From assembly GCA_040775095.1 (NCBI GenBank), contig JAXGTD010000117.1:1-13511 (forward strand): a stretch of 13,511 nucleotides of DNA, written 5' to 3'. Source of the stretch: JAXGTD01 sp040775095. Its GTDB lineage: Bacteria; Pseudomonadota; Gammaproteobacteria; Chromatiales; Chromatiaceae. Positions 7,133-13,511 of this stretch are shown here, piece by piece. The translations under genes were made by a program, and so were the position numbers. The stretch's first letter is position 1; every line of letters starts with the position of its first letter. Under the pieces are notes generated by a model that worked only from the letters and a program-made list of their open reading frames with translations, made no database searches and had not been told where the DNA came from.

Positions 7133-7906
7133 ATGAGCAGTATCCATTTCATCGGTGGCGAGAAGGGCGGGGTCGGCAAGTCCGTGCTGGCGCGCCTGCT
7201 CGCCCAGTACCACATCGACCACGGCATGGCGTTCCGGGTCTTCGACTCCGACCGCTCCCACGGCGCGATGCTCCGTTTCTATCGCGACTACGCCGAACCC
7301 GTCTCGCTGGACGCCTTCGACAGCGCCGACCGGCTGATGGAGGCGGCAATCGAGGAGCCCCGCAACGTCATCGTCGACCTGGCGGCGCAGACGTCGGCGC
7401 CGCTGTTCAACTGGGTCGAGGAGAACGACCTGGCCGGTCTTGCCGCGGATGAGGGGGTCGGACTCGTGTTCTGGCATGTCATGGACAACGGCGCCGACAG
7501 CATCGATCTGCTCGGCCGGCTGCTGGATCGTTGCGACCCGCGCGCGGGGATGGTCATCGTCCGCAACCTCGGCCGGGGCGCCAGTTTTGCCGCGTTCGAT
7601 GGGTCGGCGCAACGTGCCGCCGCCGAGGAGCGCGGCGCCTTCATCATCGATCTGCCCGCGCTGCATGCGCCGACCATGACTCGGCTCGACCACGTCAATG
7701 CCAGCTTCTGGTCGGCCGCAAACAATCGCGATGCCCTCGGTCTGATGGAGCGGCAGCGCGTTCGCGTATGGCTGCGCAAGGCCTACCAGCCGCTCGACGG
7801 GCTCTCGGAGCGGCTGTTGCAGTTGCCGGTGGAGGAGGAGCAGGAGCCCGCCCCCGTTGGCACGGCCGAGCCCATCAACGGTGAAGCCGCAACCATCGGG
7901 TGCTAG
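7133..7906 (+). CDS. ParA/MinD-like deviant Walker-A ATPase
   Basis: This encodes 257 residues. FIGGEKGGVGKSVLARLLA (6-24) is a deviant Walker A with the signature Lys11 of the ParA/MinD/SIMIBI class, followed by VFDSDRSHGAM (36-46, Walker A' region) and NVIVDLAAQT (78-87, Walker B). VRNLGRGASFAAFD (143-156) occupies the base-recognition strand position. The C-terminal 25 residues are acidic and proline-rich, probably disordered. Members of this cluster are often labelled mobilization or chromosome-partitioning proteins, but the N-terminus and the SFW..ANN segment (191-198) fit a chromosomally encoded subgroup whose job is unknown. There is no ParB, centromere-like repeat array, relaxase or flagellar/chemotaxis gene next to it to identify a cargo. 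A purine-rich AAAGGGG sits about 9 bases before the ATG. The gene is separated from its neighbours on both sides by 220-230 bases, so it is probably monocistronic. Confidence 0.8.
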   Translation: MSSIHFIGGEKGGVGKSVLARLLAQYHIDHGMAFRVFDSDRSHGAMLRFYRDYAEPVSLDAFDSADRLMEAAIEEPRNVIVDLAAQTSAPLFNWVEENDLAGLAADEGVGLVFWHVMDNGADSIDLLGRLLDRCDPRAGMVIVRNLGRGASFAAFDGSAQRAAAEERGAFIIDLPALHAPTMTRLDHVNASFWSAANNRDALGLMERQRVRVWLRKAYQPLDGLSERLLQLPVEEEQEPAPVGTAEPINGEAATIGC

Positions 7907-7911
7907 GGCAC

Positions 7912-7954
7912 GCCGATCCCATGTCTTGCTGGCATTGGATCGGCTCGCGAGCCG
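7912..7954. other. Overlapping inverted repeats after the ParA-like gene
   Basis: GCCGATCC (7912-7919) pairs perfectly with GGATCGGC (7937-7944) across a 17-base loop, starting 6 bases after the ATPase stop. The right arm shares CGGC with a perfect 14-base palindrome CGGCTCGCGAGCCG (7941-7954), so the two structures exclude each other. No T-run follows, so this is not a classical intrinsic terminator. It could be a transcript-end stabilising hairpin or a protein-binding palindrome. Confidence 0.4.
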
Positions 7955-8135
7955 AAGGTGTGGTCTCGGTTTCGCTCCATGCTCAGTCGCTTGGCGGACG
8001 GTCGGTTGGGTGTTCGATACGCCCCCGCTGGCGACCGGGCGGGCCGCGCGCCGGGTCTGTACCTGCCCGGGCGTGCCGGAGAGGCGCCCCTCCTGGCGGC
8101 CCCGTGCCGTCGCAACGCAGCCACGACGGGGTCCG

Positions 8136-8732
8136 ATGCCCAGAGTCGATACCGACAGTTTCTATCGCCATGCCATGCAGGTCCACGGCGACACCGCCCG
8201 GGGGGTGCACTGGAGCTCGACCCGCACGCAGGAGACCCGTTTCCGCATCCTGCGCGAGCTGCTCCCCAACGAGATCGCGAAGCTGAGCATCGTCGATGCG
8301 GGTTGCGGCTTCGGCCACCTGCATCGCTGGCTTGCCGCCCGTGGCGACCTGCCCAGGCGCTATATCGGCCTGGAGATCGTCGCGCCGATGGCCGAGGCGG
8401 CGCGCGAGTGCACAGGGTGTAAGATCCTGCAATGCGACGTGCTTGCCGACCCGCTTCCCGATGCCGACTGGTACCTGTGCAGCGGCGCGATGAACACCCT
8501 CACCCGCGAGGAGGCCAGGCAGTTCGTCGAGCGCTGTTATCTGGCCGCCCTGCGTGGGTTCGTCTTCAATCTGCTGCGGGGGCCGGATCGTTCGGGCACC
8601 TTCAACTACTTCCAGCCCGAGGAGGTCCACCGCTGGGCGGGCGAGCTCGATGCCAGGCTGGAGATCCGGGAGGGGTACCTGCCCGGGGATTTCAGCGTGG
8701 GGTTGTTCAGGCCGGCCGGACCTGAGTTTTAG
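8136..8732 (+). CDS. Class I SAM-dependent methyltransferase
   Basis: Start ATG 8136 gives 198 residues; an in-frame extension to 7857 overlaps the previous gene and has no domain. SIVDAGCGFGHLHRWL (51-66) contains motif I, DAGCGFG, which binds the SAM methionine part. YIGLEIVAPM (76-85) has the acidic residue (Glu80) at the end of strand beta-2 that holds the ribose hydroxyls. ILQCDVLADPLPDADWYLCSGAMNTL (97-122) spans the adenine-contact aspartate and strand beta-4. The opening FYRHAMQVHGDTARGVHW resembles small stand-alone methyltransferases of unknown substrate found in many proteobacteria. The product should be cytoplasmic. The next gene, for an exported EEP-fold protein, starts 7 bases after its stop, implying co-transcription. 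The 229-base upstream gap has no strong promoter that I can see. The methyl acceptor (protein, lipid or small molecule) cannot be inferred. Confidence 0.8.
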   Translation: MPRVDTDSFYRHAMQVHGDTARGVHWSSTRTQETRFRILRELLPNEIAKLSIVDAGCGFGHLHRWLAARGDLPRRYIGLEIVAPMAEAARECTGCKILQCDVLADPLPDADWYLCSGAMNTLTREEARQFVERCYLAALRGFVFNLLRGPDRSGTFNYFQPEEVHRWAGELDARLEIREGYLPGDFSVGLFRPAGPEF

Positions 8733-8739
8733 GATCCCC

Positions 8740-9762
8740 GTGGCGTGCCGTCTGACATCCGCGTGCCTGGCGCTGCCGCTGCTGGCCTTGGTCCCGTGGC
8801 TGCTGGGCTGCGCCAACGCGCAGCCGGGGCCAGGACTGGTGCTGGCGACCTGGAACATCGAGCATCTGGCCGCCCGGGATGGGGCCGGATGCCGGCCGCG
8901 CGCCGAGGCCGATTACGCCGCCTTGCGCGCGGTGGCGGACCGGCTCGACGCGGATATCATCGCGTTACAGGAGGTGGAGAACGACGCGGCGGTGGCCCGC
9001 GTGTTCGACCCCTCGATCTACGACATCGTTGTCTCAGGCCGTCGCGACTCGGGGCGCGGCGCCTGTCGCGGTCGGCCGGGGCAGGTGCGCACCGCGCAGC
9101 GTACCGGGTTTGCGATCAACCGTGGCCGGCTCGCGGCGCTGGGTCTGCGCTGGCGGCGGCTGCCCGAGCTCCGTGACCTGGGCGTGGCCGGGCGACGCTG
9201 GGCCACGCGGATCGAGGTGGCGTCCAGGGAGGGGCAGGGCGCCCCACTGGAGCTGATGTCGCTGCACCTGAAGTCCGGCTGTGCCTGGGGCGCGCTCGAT
9301 GGGTCCCCGCCGCGGCGCGAGCAATGCCGCCTGCTGCGGCAACAGCGTGGCATCCTGGAGGAATGGATCGACGCGGCCGCCGCGGCCGACCGGGACATCG
9401 TGCTGCTCGGGGACTTCAACCGCCAGCTCGACCAGCGCAACGACGATTTCTGGCGCGCGATCGACGACGGCGAGGTCTGCCAGTGGCGCCCCGATCCGGT
9501 CGATGGGCGCCGCTGCATCCCTGGAACCGTGCGCCGCGACGGCGACGCGGATCTGGTCCTGGCCCATGCCGGTGAGCCGTTTCCGTTCCCATACAACCCG
9601 AAATATCCCTACGCGATCGACCATTTCGTGCTCGACGCCGACAGTGCCGAACAACTGGTGCCCGATAGCTACCATGTGCTCGATTACGGCCGCGTGAGAC
9701 CGCCCCCGTCCGACCACCATCCCATCCGCATCGCGCTGCGGCTGCCGCTGGCGCCGCGGTGA
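8740..9762 (+). CDS. Exported endonuclease/exonuclease/phosphatase-fold protein
   Basis: GTG 8740 is chosen because it starts a signal peptide: a short basic end, a hydrophobic run (residues 8-22) and LLGCANA. LLGC could be a lipobox with Cys24 lipidated; alternatively ANA (25-27) is a signal peptidase I site, so lipoprotein versus soluble is undecided. The 340-residue product then shows the full EEP (PF03372-type) motif set: ATWNIEHL (36-43, Asn39), ALQEVEN (75-81, metal-binding Glu78), SLHLKSGC (174-181, His176), LLGDFNRQ (222-229, Asp225, Asn227), AIDHFVLD (292-299) and SDHHPI (324-329, general-base-type His326). Such enzymes cleave phosphodiesters in nucleic acid or lipids with a divalent metal. 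A periplasmic or surface nuclease is most likely. Cysteines at 51, 109, 181, 196, 247 and 259 could form disulfides. A GGA-type ribosome site overlaps the methyltransferase stop region. A shared hairpin (9792-9821) closes the transcript. Confidence 0.82.
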   Translation: MACRLTSACLALPLLALVPWLLGCANAQPGPGLVLATWNIEHLAARDGAGCRPRAEADYAALRAVADRLDADIIALQEVENDAAVARVFDPSIYDIVVSGRRDSGRGACRGRPGQVRTAQRTGFAINRGRLAALGLRWRRLPELRDLGVAGRRWATRIEVASREGQGAPLELMSLHLKSGCAWGALDGSPPRREQCRLLRQQRGILEEWIDAAAAADRDIVLLGDFNRQLDQRNDDFWRAIDDGEVCQWRPDPVDGRRCIPGTVRRDGDADLVLAHAGEPFPFPYNPKYPYAIDHFVLDADSAEQLVPDSYHVLDYGRVRPPPSDHHPIRIALRLPLAPR

Positions 9763-9791
9763 ACACCTGAAGCGTGGTGCGACGGGCTGCC

Positions 9792-9821
9792 AGGGAGACG
9801 CTGATTTAAAGCGTTCTCCCT
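9792..9821. terminator. Hairpin between convergent EEP and Anbu genes
   Basis: AGGGAG(A)CGCT (9792-9802) pairs with AGCG(TT)CTCCCT (9810-9821) with one extra base, around an A+T loop. It lies between two convergent stop codons and overlaps the last bases of the minus-strand gene. There is no T-run on either side, so bidirectional termination is plausible but unproven. Confidence 0.45.
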
Positions 9822-10560
9822 AGGCGTCGGTCTCCCAGTCGAAGTGCGGGAGGCCATCGAAGGCGTGGCGGATGCCGGCGTTCCAGGAATGCGATACCTG
9901 CTGTAACAGCGCGGAGTCCTGGTCCAGCTTCAGTCGATGGCCGAGAACGAAACGATCGCGCGGGTAGATCGCGACCTCGAACGGTGGGCCGACGGTCGCG
10001 TTGGAGCGCGAGGTGGCATCCAGCGACACCAGACAGAGTCGGGCCGCGTCCTCCAGCGACATGTCCGGCCGCGCGATGCGGTCGAGCGCCGGCTTGCCGT
10101 ACTTGTTCTCGCCGATCTGCAGATAGGGCGTCTCCGGTGATGCGGCGAAGTAGTTGCCCTGCGGATAGATCATATACAGACCAGGCGGCTGACCGGCGAT
10201 CTGCCCGCCCAGGAGCAGGGTCGTCTGGGCGCTGACGCCGCTCTCCGACAGTGCCGGGCCGTGCTCGCGCTGTACATTGAGGCTGATCTTGCCGACATAG
10301 TCCGCCGCCTCGAACAGATAGCGCGCCGAGCGCAGCCCGCCCTGGTCCGGCGGCTGATCGAGATCGCGCTTGATCCGGTTCAGCACCTCCTGGGTGGTCG
10401 CCAGGTTGCCCGCCGAGAGCAGGACGAACAGGCGCTCTGGCGCCGGGGTGAAGACATGCAGCTTGCTGAAGCTGGTGACGTAGTCGACACCGGCATTAGT
10501 GCGGGAGTCGGAGGCCAGCACCAGGCCGGCGTCGGTCGCGATACCGAGACAATAGGTCAT
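9820..10560 (-). CDS. Anbu, proteasome-like Ntn peptidase
   Basis: The protein has 246 residues. It begins MTYCLGIATDAGLVLASDSRTNAG, and removal of Met exposes Thr2 as the N-terminal nucleophile with no propeptide. Asp18 (ASDSR) and Lys33 (FSKLHVF) are the expected Ntn-hydrolase partners. LFVLLSAGNLATTQEVL (44-60) is the Anbu-specific block that separates this family from HslV and the 20S beta subunit. Anbu proteins self-assemble into rings or lock-washer-like particles in the cytoplasm; physiological substrates are not settled. It diverges from a circularly permuted ATP-grasp gene and an alpha-E gene, its standard companions, which supports the assignment. A possible minus-strand -10 (TAAAAT, complement of 10613-10618) lies about 53 bases upstream, without a good -35. 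The fold and nucleophile are clear from sequence; proteolytic activity on any given peptide is inference. Confidence 0.92.
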   Translation of the reverse strand: MTYCLGIATDAGLVLASDSRTNAGVDYVTSFSKLHVFTPAPERLFVLLSAGNLATTQEVLNRIKRDLDQPPDQGGLRSARYLFEAADYVGKISLNVQREHGPALSESGVSAQTTLLLGGQIAGQPPGLYMIYPQGNYFAASPETPYLQIGENKYGKPALDRIARPDMSLEDAARLCLVSLDATSRSNATVGPPFEVAIYPRDRFVLGHRLKLDQDSALLQQVSHSWNAGIRHAFDGLPHFDWETDA

Positions 10561-10833
10561 GAGAGGGGGCCTCGTTGTATCCCCCGGCTGGCTTCGTACC
10601 CCATTTCACCCGATTTTACATGTTCAGCGAGGCGAGAAGCGCCTGGATACGCGGCGCGCGAGCGCGGCAGCCAGGAGGCGTGAGCCGGCATGATCAGGTC
10701 CGACGAGGTACCCGTCCGGATCAGGACATCAGTCTACTGAGTGAAGCGAATGCGGGCATTGAATTCCGATGGCCGGGGCGTGAGAATCGCGGCAACGATA
10801 ACGCAACACGATGCACAGCGGGGCGCTTGGGCG
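10561..10833. promoter_or_regulatory. Divergent intergenic region between Anbu and ATP-grasp genes
   Basis: This 273-base spacer must carry both promoters. On the plus strand TTGAAT (10759-10764) and GAGAAT (10782-10787) are 17 bases apart, about 47 bases before ATG 10834, each 4 of 6 consensus. On the minus strand TAAAAT (complement of 10613-10618) is a good -10 without a convincing -35. No gene is visible within it. The arrangement permits shared control of the peptidase and the ligase-like genes. Confidence 0.4.
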
Positions 10834-12321
10834 ATGACGATCGATTGGGACGACTACCCCTGCGAAGGGTTCTACGACGAGCTCGTTGCCGCCCCGGGCC
10901 GCGCGCGCTCGCACAGCGAGGCACTGGTGGCCGATCTGGCCGAGCTCGGCCGCGAGGAGATCGCCGCGCGGCAGGAGGCGGCCAACGTCTCGATCAAGGA
11001 GATGGGCATCACCTTCACGGTCTATTGCGAGGAGGGCGGCACCATCGATCGAGCCTGGCCCTTCGATGTGATCCCGCGCGTGATCCCCGAGAGCGAATGG
11101 CAGCGCGTGGAGGCCGGGCTGAAGCAGCGTGTACAGGCGCTGAACCTGTTCATCGACGACCTCTACCATGACCAGCGCATCATCGCCGATGGCGTGTTCC
11201 CGCGCGAGGTGCTCGAAAAATCGGTCAACTTCCGCCCCCAGTGTGTCGGTGTCGATCCGCCACTTGGCATCTGGGCGCACATCTGCGGCTCCGATCTGGT
11301 GCGCGACAGCGACGGTGTCCTCTACGTGCTCGAGGACAACCTGCGCGTCCCCTCCGGCGTGTCCTATATGCTGGAGAATCGATTGGTGACAAAACGGGTA
11401 TTGCCCGAGCTGTTCGAGCACTACGCGCCGCTGCCGGTCGACGACTACCCCTCGCAGCTGTTCGACACCCTCGCCGCGTTGTCGCCGCGCCCGGCCGAGT
11501 ATCCCGAGGTCGTCGTGTTGACACCCGGGATCTACAACTCGGCCTATTTCGAGCACTCCTACCTGGCCCAGCAGATGGGCGCCGAGTTGGTGGAGGGGCG
11601 CGACCTGTTCGTCGATGACGATGACTGCTGCTATATGCGCACCGTCGACGGGCCGGCGCGGGTTGACGTGATCTACCGGCGCATCGACGACCTGTTCCTC
11701 GACCCGGAGGCCTTTCATCCGGACTCCACGCTTGGCGTGCCTGGCCTGATACGCGCGTGGAAGGCCGGCAATGTCGCCCTGGCCAACGCCCCTGGCGCTG
11801 GTGTCGCCGACGACAAGGTCGTCTACGCCTTCGTGCCGGAGATCATCCGTTATTATCTCGACCAGGATCCGATCATCCCAAACGTGCCGACCTACCGCTG
11901 CATGGAACCCGAGGCGCTGAAGTATGCCCTCGAGCACAGGGCCGAGCTGGTGATCAAGCCGGCCAACGAGTCCGGCGGCTATGGCATGCTGGTCGGGCCG
12001 GCATCGACCCAGGCCGAACGCGACAAGTTTGCCGCGATCATCAAGAAAGACCCACGCAACTACATCGCCCAGCCGACCCTGAGGCTCTCCACCGTGCCGA
12101 CCGTGATCAAAGGGGGCGTCGAGCCGCGTCACGTGGACCTGCGCCCGTTCATCCTCTCGGCCGACCGTCAGCAGGTCACCACGGGTGGACTGACCCGGGT
12201 CGCACTGCGCAAGGGCTCGCTGGTCGTCAACTCGTCCCAGGGCGGCGGCAGCAAGGACACATGGATCGTCCCCGAGGCCGCCGCGGAGGGCCCGTCTCAG
12301 TCCCAGGCCCAATCGCAATAG
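10834..12321 (+). CDS. Circularly permuted ATP-grasp protein (COG2308 type)
   Basis: The chosen ATG gives 495 residues and the family's usual opening, MTIDWDDYPCEGFYDEL. An in-frame GTG at 10741 would add 31 residues of no known domain. Family motifs: SIKEMGITFTVYCEEG (53-68), WPFDVIPRVI (75-84), NLFIDDLYHDQRI (104-116), VLEDNLRVPSGVSYMLENR (165-183), YRRIDDLFLDP (281-291), LVIKPANESGGYGM (372-385, ATP-binding strand and glycine loop), HVDLRPF (433-439) and SSQGGGSKDTWIV (467-479). Circularly permuted ATP-grasp enzymes of this type are predicted to form peptide or amide bonds with ATP, possibly making a peptide that the linked Anbu peptidase handles. The last 10 residues are a Ser/Gln-rich tail. 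The alpha-E gene starts 46 bases downstream, so the two are likely co-transcribed. The ligase reaction itself is not demonstrated for this family as far as I know. Confidence 0.9.
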   Translation: MTIDWDDYPCEGFYDELVAAPGRARSHSEALVADLAELGREEIAARQEAANVSIKEMGITFTVYCEEGGTIDRAWPFDVIPRVIPESEWQRVEAGLKQRVQALNLFIDDLYHDQRIIADGVFPREVLEKSVNFRPQCVGVDPPLGIWAHICGSDLVRDSDGVLYVLEDNLRVPSGVSYMLENRLVTKRVLPELFEHYAPLPVDDYPSQLFDTLAALSPRPAEYPEVVVLTPGIYNSAYFEHSYLAQQMGAELVEGRDLFVDDDDCCYMRTVDGPARVDVIYRRIDDLFLDPEAFHPDSTLGVPGLIRAWKAGNVALANAPGAGVADDKVVYAFVPEIIRYYLDQDPIIPNVPTYRCMEPEALKYALEHRAELVIKPANESGGYGMLVGPASTQAERDKFAAIIKKDPRNYIAQPTLRLSTVPTVIKGGVEPRHVDLRPFILSADRQQVTTGGLTRVALRKGSLVVNSSQGGGSKDTWIVPEAAAEGPSQSQAQSQ

Positions 12322-12367
12322 CCCACCTGGCCCGATCCACGCCACTTCTCATCCGCCACCGAAAACC

Positions 12368-13318
12368 ATGCTTTCCCGCGTTGCCGAAAATATCTACTGG
12401 CTGTCCCGTTGTGTGGAGCGTGCCGAAAACACCGCCCGCATCGTCTCGGTCAATGCCAACCTGCTGCTGGACCTGCCCAAGGGCACCGCGCCGGGCTGGC
12501 GGCCCCTGGTCGACATCACCGGCTCCAATGCCCTGTTCGAAGAGCACTACCGCGACTACGGCGAGCGCCAGGTGGTGAAATTCCTGCTCGGCGACGAGCG
12601 CCACCCAGGCTCGATCCTGTCGGCCCTGGAGGCGGCGCGGGAGAACTGCCGCACCATCCGTGACATCGTCCCGCGAGAGGCCTGGGAGCAGATCAACGGC
12701 CTGTACCTGTTCGCCGGCGACCATTTGCAGAAGGGCATGACGAAGACCGGTCGCCACGCCTATCTGCGCGACCTGATCATCGGCGCCCAGACCATATCCG
12801 GCCTGCTCGATGGCACCATGCTGCACGACCAGGGCTACGAGCTCCTGCGCCTGGGCCGCTATCTGGAGCGTGCGGACATGACCACGCGCATCGCCGACGT
12901 GCGCTCCGCCTCGCTGCTGCCGGAGGCAGGCGAGCTTCGCCCCTACGACACCATCCAATGGGTCAGTGTTCTGAAGTCCATGACCGCCTACCAGATGTAT
13001 CGGCGCAGCGAGCAGATCCGCGTCCAGCGCGGGCCGGTGCTGCGCTTCATCTTCCAAAGTCCGCTGTTCCCGCGCGCGGTGCGCTATTGCATCGAGCATG
13101 CCCGCATCAGCCTCGAGCGACTGCCACGCAACGAGGCCTCGCTGCGTGTGATCGGGCGTCTCGCCCGCACGCTCGACGGCGCCGATCTGGCCCGGCTGAG
13201 CCAACACGAGCTGCATGCCTTCGTCGACGACCTCCAGCTCGGCATTGCCGATCTGCACGGCGAGATCGCGTCGACCTGGTTCCCGCCGCCGCTGGCAATC
13301 GAGGAAGCAGCGGCCTAG
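12368..13318 (+). CDS. Alpha-E domain protein (COG2307)
   Basis: The product has 316 residues, predicted all-helical. It starts with the family signature MLSRVAENIYWLSRCVERAENTARI (residues 1-25) and repeats a related element later, RLGRYLERADMTTRI (about 161-175), typical of alpha-E proteins. The domain is almost always encoded beside a circularly permuted ATP-grasp gene, here the previous gene, and is thought to be its functional partner, perhaps a scaffold or aminoacyl/peptidyl-handling component; no catalytic mechanism is established. The ATG at 12368 is fixed by the conserved first residues, though no clear Shine-Dalgarno is seen. In many genomes a transglutaminase-like protease gene follows. 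Here a REP-like region begins within 30 bases of the stop, so the operon may end with this gene, but the window is too short to know. Confidence 0.9.
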   Translation: MLSRVAENIYWLSRCVERAENTARIVSVNANLLLDLPKGTAPGWRPLVDITGSNALFEEHYRDYGERQVVKFLLGDERHPGSILSALEAARENCRTIRDIVPREAWEQINGLYLFAGDHLQKGMTKTGRHAYLRDLIIGAQTISGLLDGTMLHDQGYELLRLGRYLERADMTTRIADVRSASLLPEAGELRPYDTIQWVSVLKSMTAYQMYRRSEQIRVQRGPVLRFIFQSPLFPRAVRYCIEHARISLERLPRNEASLRVIGRLARTLDGADLARLSQHELHAFVDDLQLGIADLHGEIASTWFPPPLAIEEAAA

Positions 13319-13346
13319 GGGCCTGTCCGACCGATGCGGCCAGGAG

Positions 13347-13466
13347 TGTGGGAGGCCCGCCCTGTGGGAGGCCTGTGGGAGGCCCGCTCCGCGGGGCGAT
13401 TGGCTTTGGCACCGTGGCCGATGAAGGGCAGAGGAAGAGTCGCGGCGCGGAGCGCCCCTCCCACAG
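13347..13466. repeat. REP-like palindromic elements in inverted orientation
   Basis: TGTGGGAGGCC occurs three times in direct orientation (13347-13357, 13363-13373 and 13374-13384). The unit CCTGTGGGAGG plus CCGCTCCGCGG (within about 13372-13399) has a near-match in reverse complement at about 13439-13466 (CGCGGAGCGCCCCTCCCACAG). The two arms face each other with about 40 bases between, as in BIME-like pairs of REP elements. GTGGGAG-headed REP sequences are common between genes in gammaproteobacteria. They mark the 3' side of the alpha-E gene, and no gene is evident from 13319 to the end. Confidence 0.65.
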
Positions 13467-13511
13467 GAAGAGCGCCGCGCCTACGACTGCAGCCCTTGCA
13501 CAGGGCCAAAC

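Noticed and set aside
4354..7906. Complete antiphage defence island
   Set aside because: The SLOG-RyR pair is of a type linked to conflict systems, but no effector nuclease, SLATT membrane protein, nucleotide cyclase, integrase or other defence gene lies alongside, so calling it a defence island goes beyond the sequence.
10741..10833. In-frame 5' extension of the ATP-grasp gene from GTG 10741
   Set aside because: The conserved family start (MxIDWxxYxxxGFYDEL) begins exactly at ATG 10834; the extension overlaps the promoter-like elements.
10729..12345. Long minus-strand open frame opposite the ATP-grasp gene
   Set aside because: It mirrors a gene with unmistakable family motifs, and its translation is His/Val/Gly-rich without domain resemblance.

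Overview
The window is high-GC DNA (by eye about two thirds G+C) with dense coding on both strands. Gene content points to a gammaproteobacterium: a PhoX-type phosphatase, a proteasome-like Anbu peptidase with its ATP-grasp/alpha-E partners, and GTGGGAGG-type REP-like palindromes at the right edge. A purple sulfur bacterium or other Chromatiales relative is plausible, but that is inference. I see no rRNA, tRNA, CRISPR array, transposase or integrase.

Layout. Positions 1-785 hold the C-terminal part of a PhoX/DUF839 phosphatase, closed by a clear intrinsic terminator. A 370-base intergenic stretch follows, rich in inverted repeats, and leads to a DHH-family phosphoesterase (1156-2109). Positions 2288-4218 carry three small stress or thiol-related genes: a DJ-1/PfpI protein, a gamma-glutamylcyclotransferase-like protein and an OsmC-family protein. 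They lie on one strand but are separated by 180-240 base gaps, so they need not be one operon.

The most unusual part is 4354-6912. Two genes 21 bases apart encode a TRPM-type SLOG (LSDAT) domain protein and a 582-residue protein. The second combines an N-terminal TrkA-N-like Rossmann region, a central ryanodine-receptor (RyR) domain and a C-terminal region resembling a degenerate SLOG fold. Pairs of this kind have been predicted from comparative genomics to belong to nucleotide-signal sensing or conflict systems; I know of no settled function. Next to it, behind its own promoter-like sequence, is a ParA/MinD-like deviant Walker ATPase (7133-7906) without a visible ParB or cargo partner.

Positions 8136-9762 hold a class I SAM-dependent methyltransferase followed 7 bases later by an exported endonuclease/exonuclease/phosphatase-fold protein.

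From 9820 to 13318 lies the Anbu locus. The peptidase gene is on the minus strand, and the circularly permuted ATP-grasp and alpha-E genes diverge from it on the plus strand. The family context is a predicted system that makes or ligates a peptide and processes it with the proteasome-like peptidase. The transglutaminase often found with it is not seen before the window ends. The last 190 bases hold REP-like repeats in inverted orientation.
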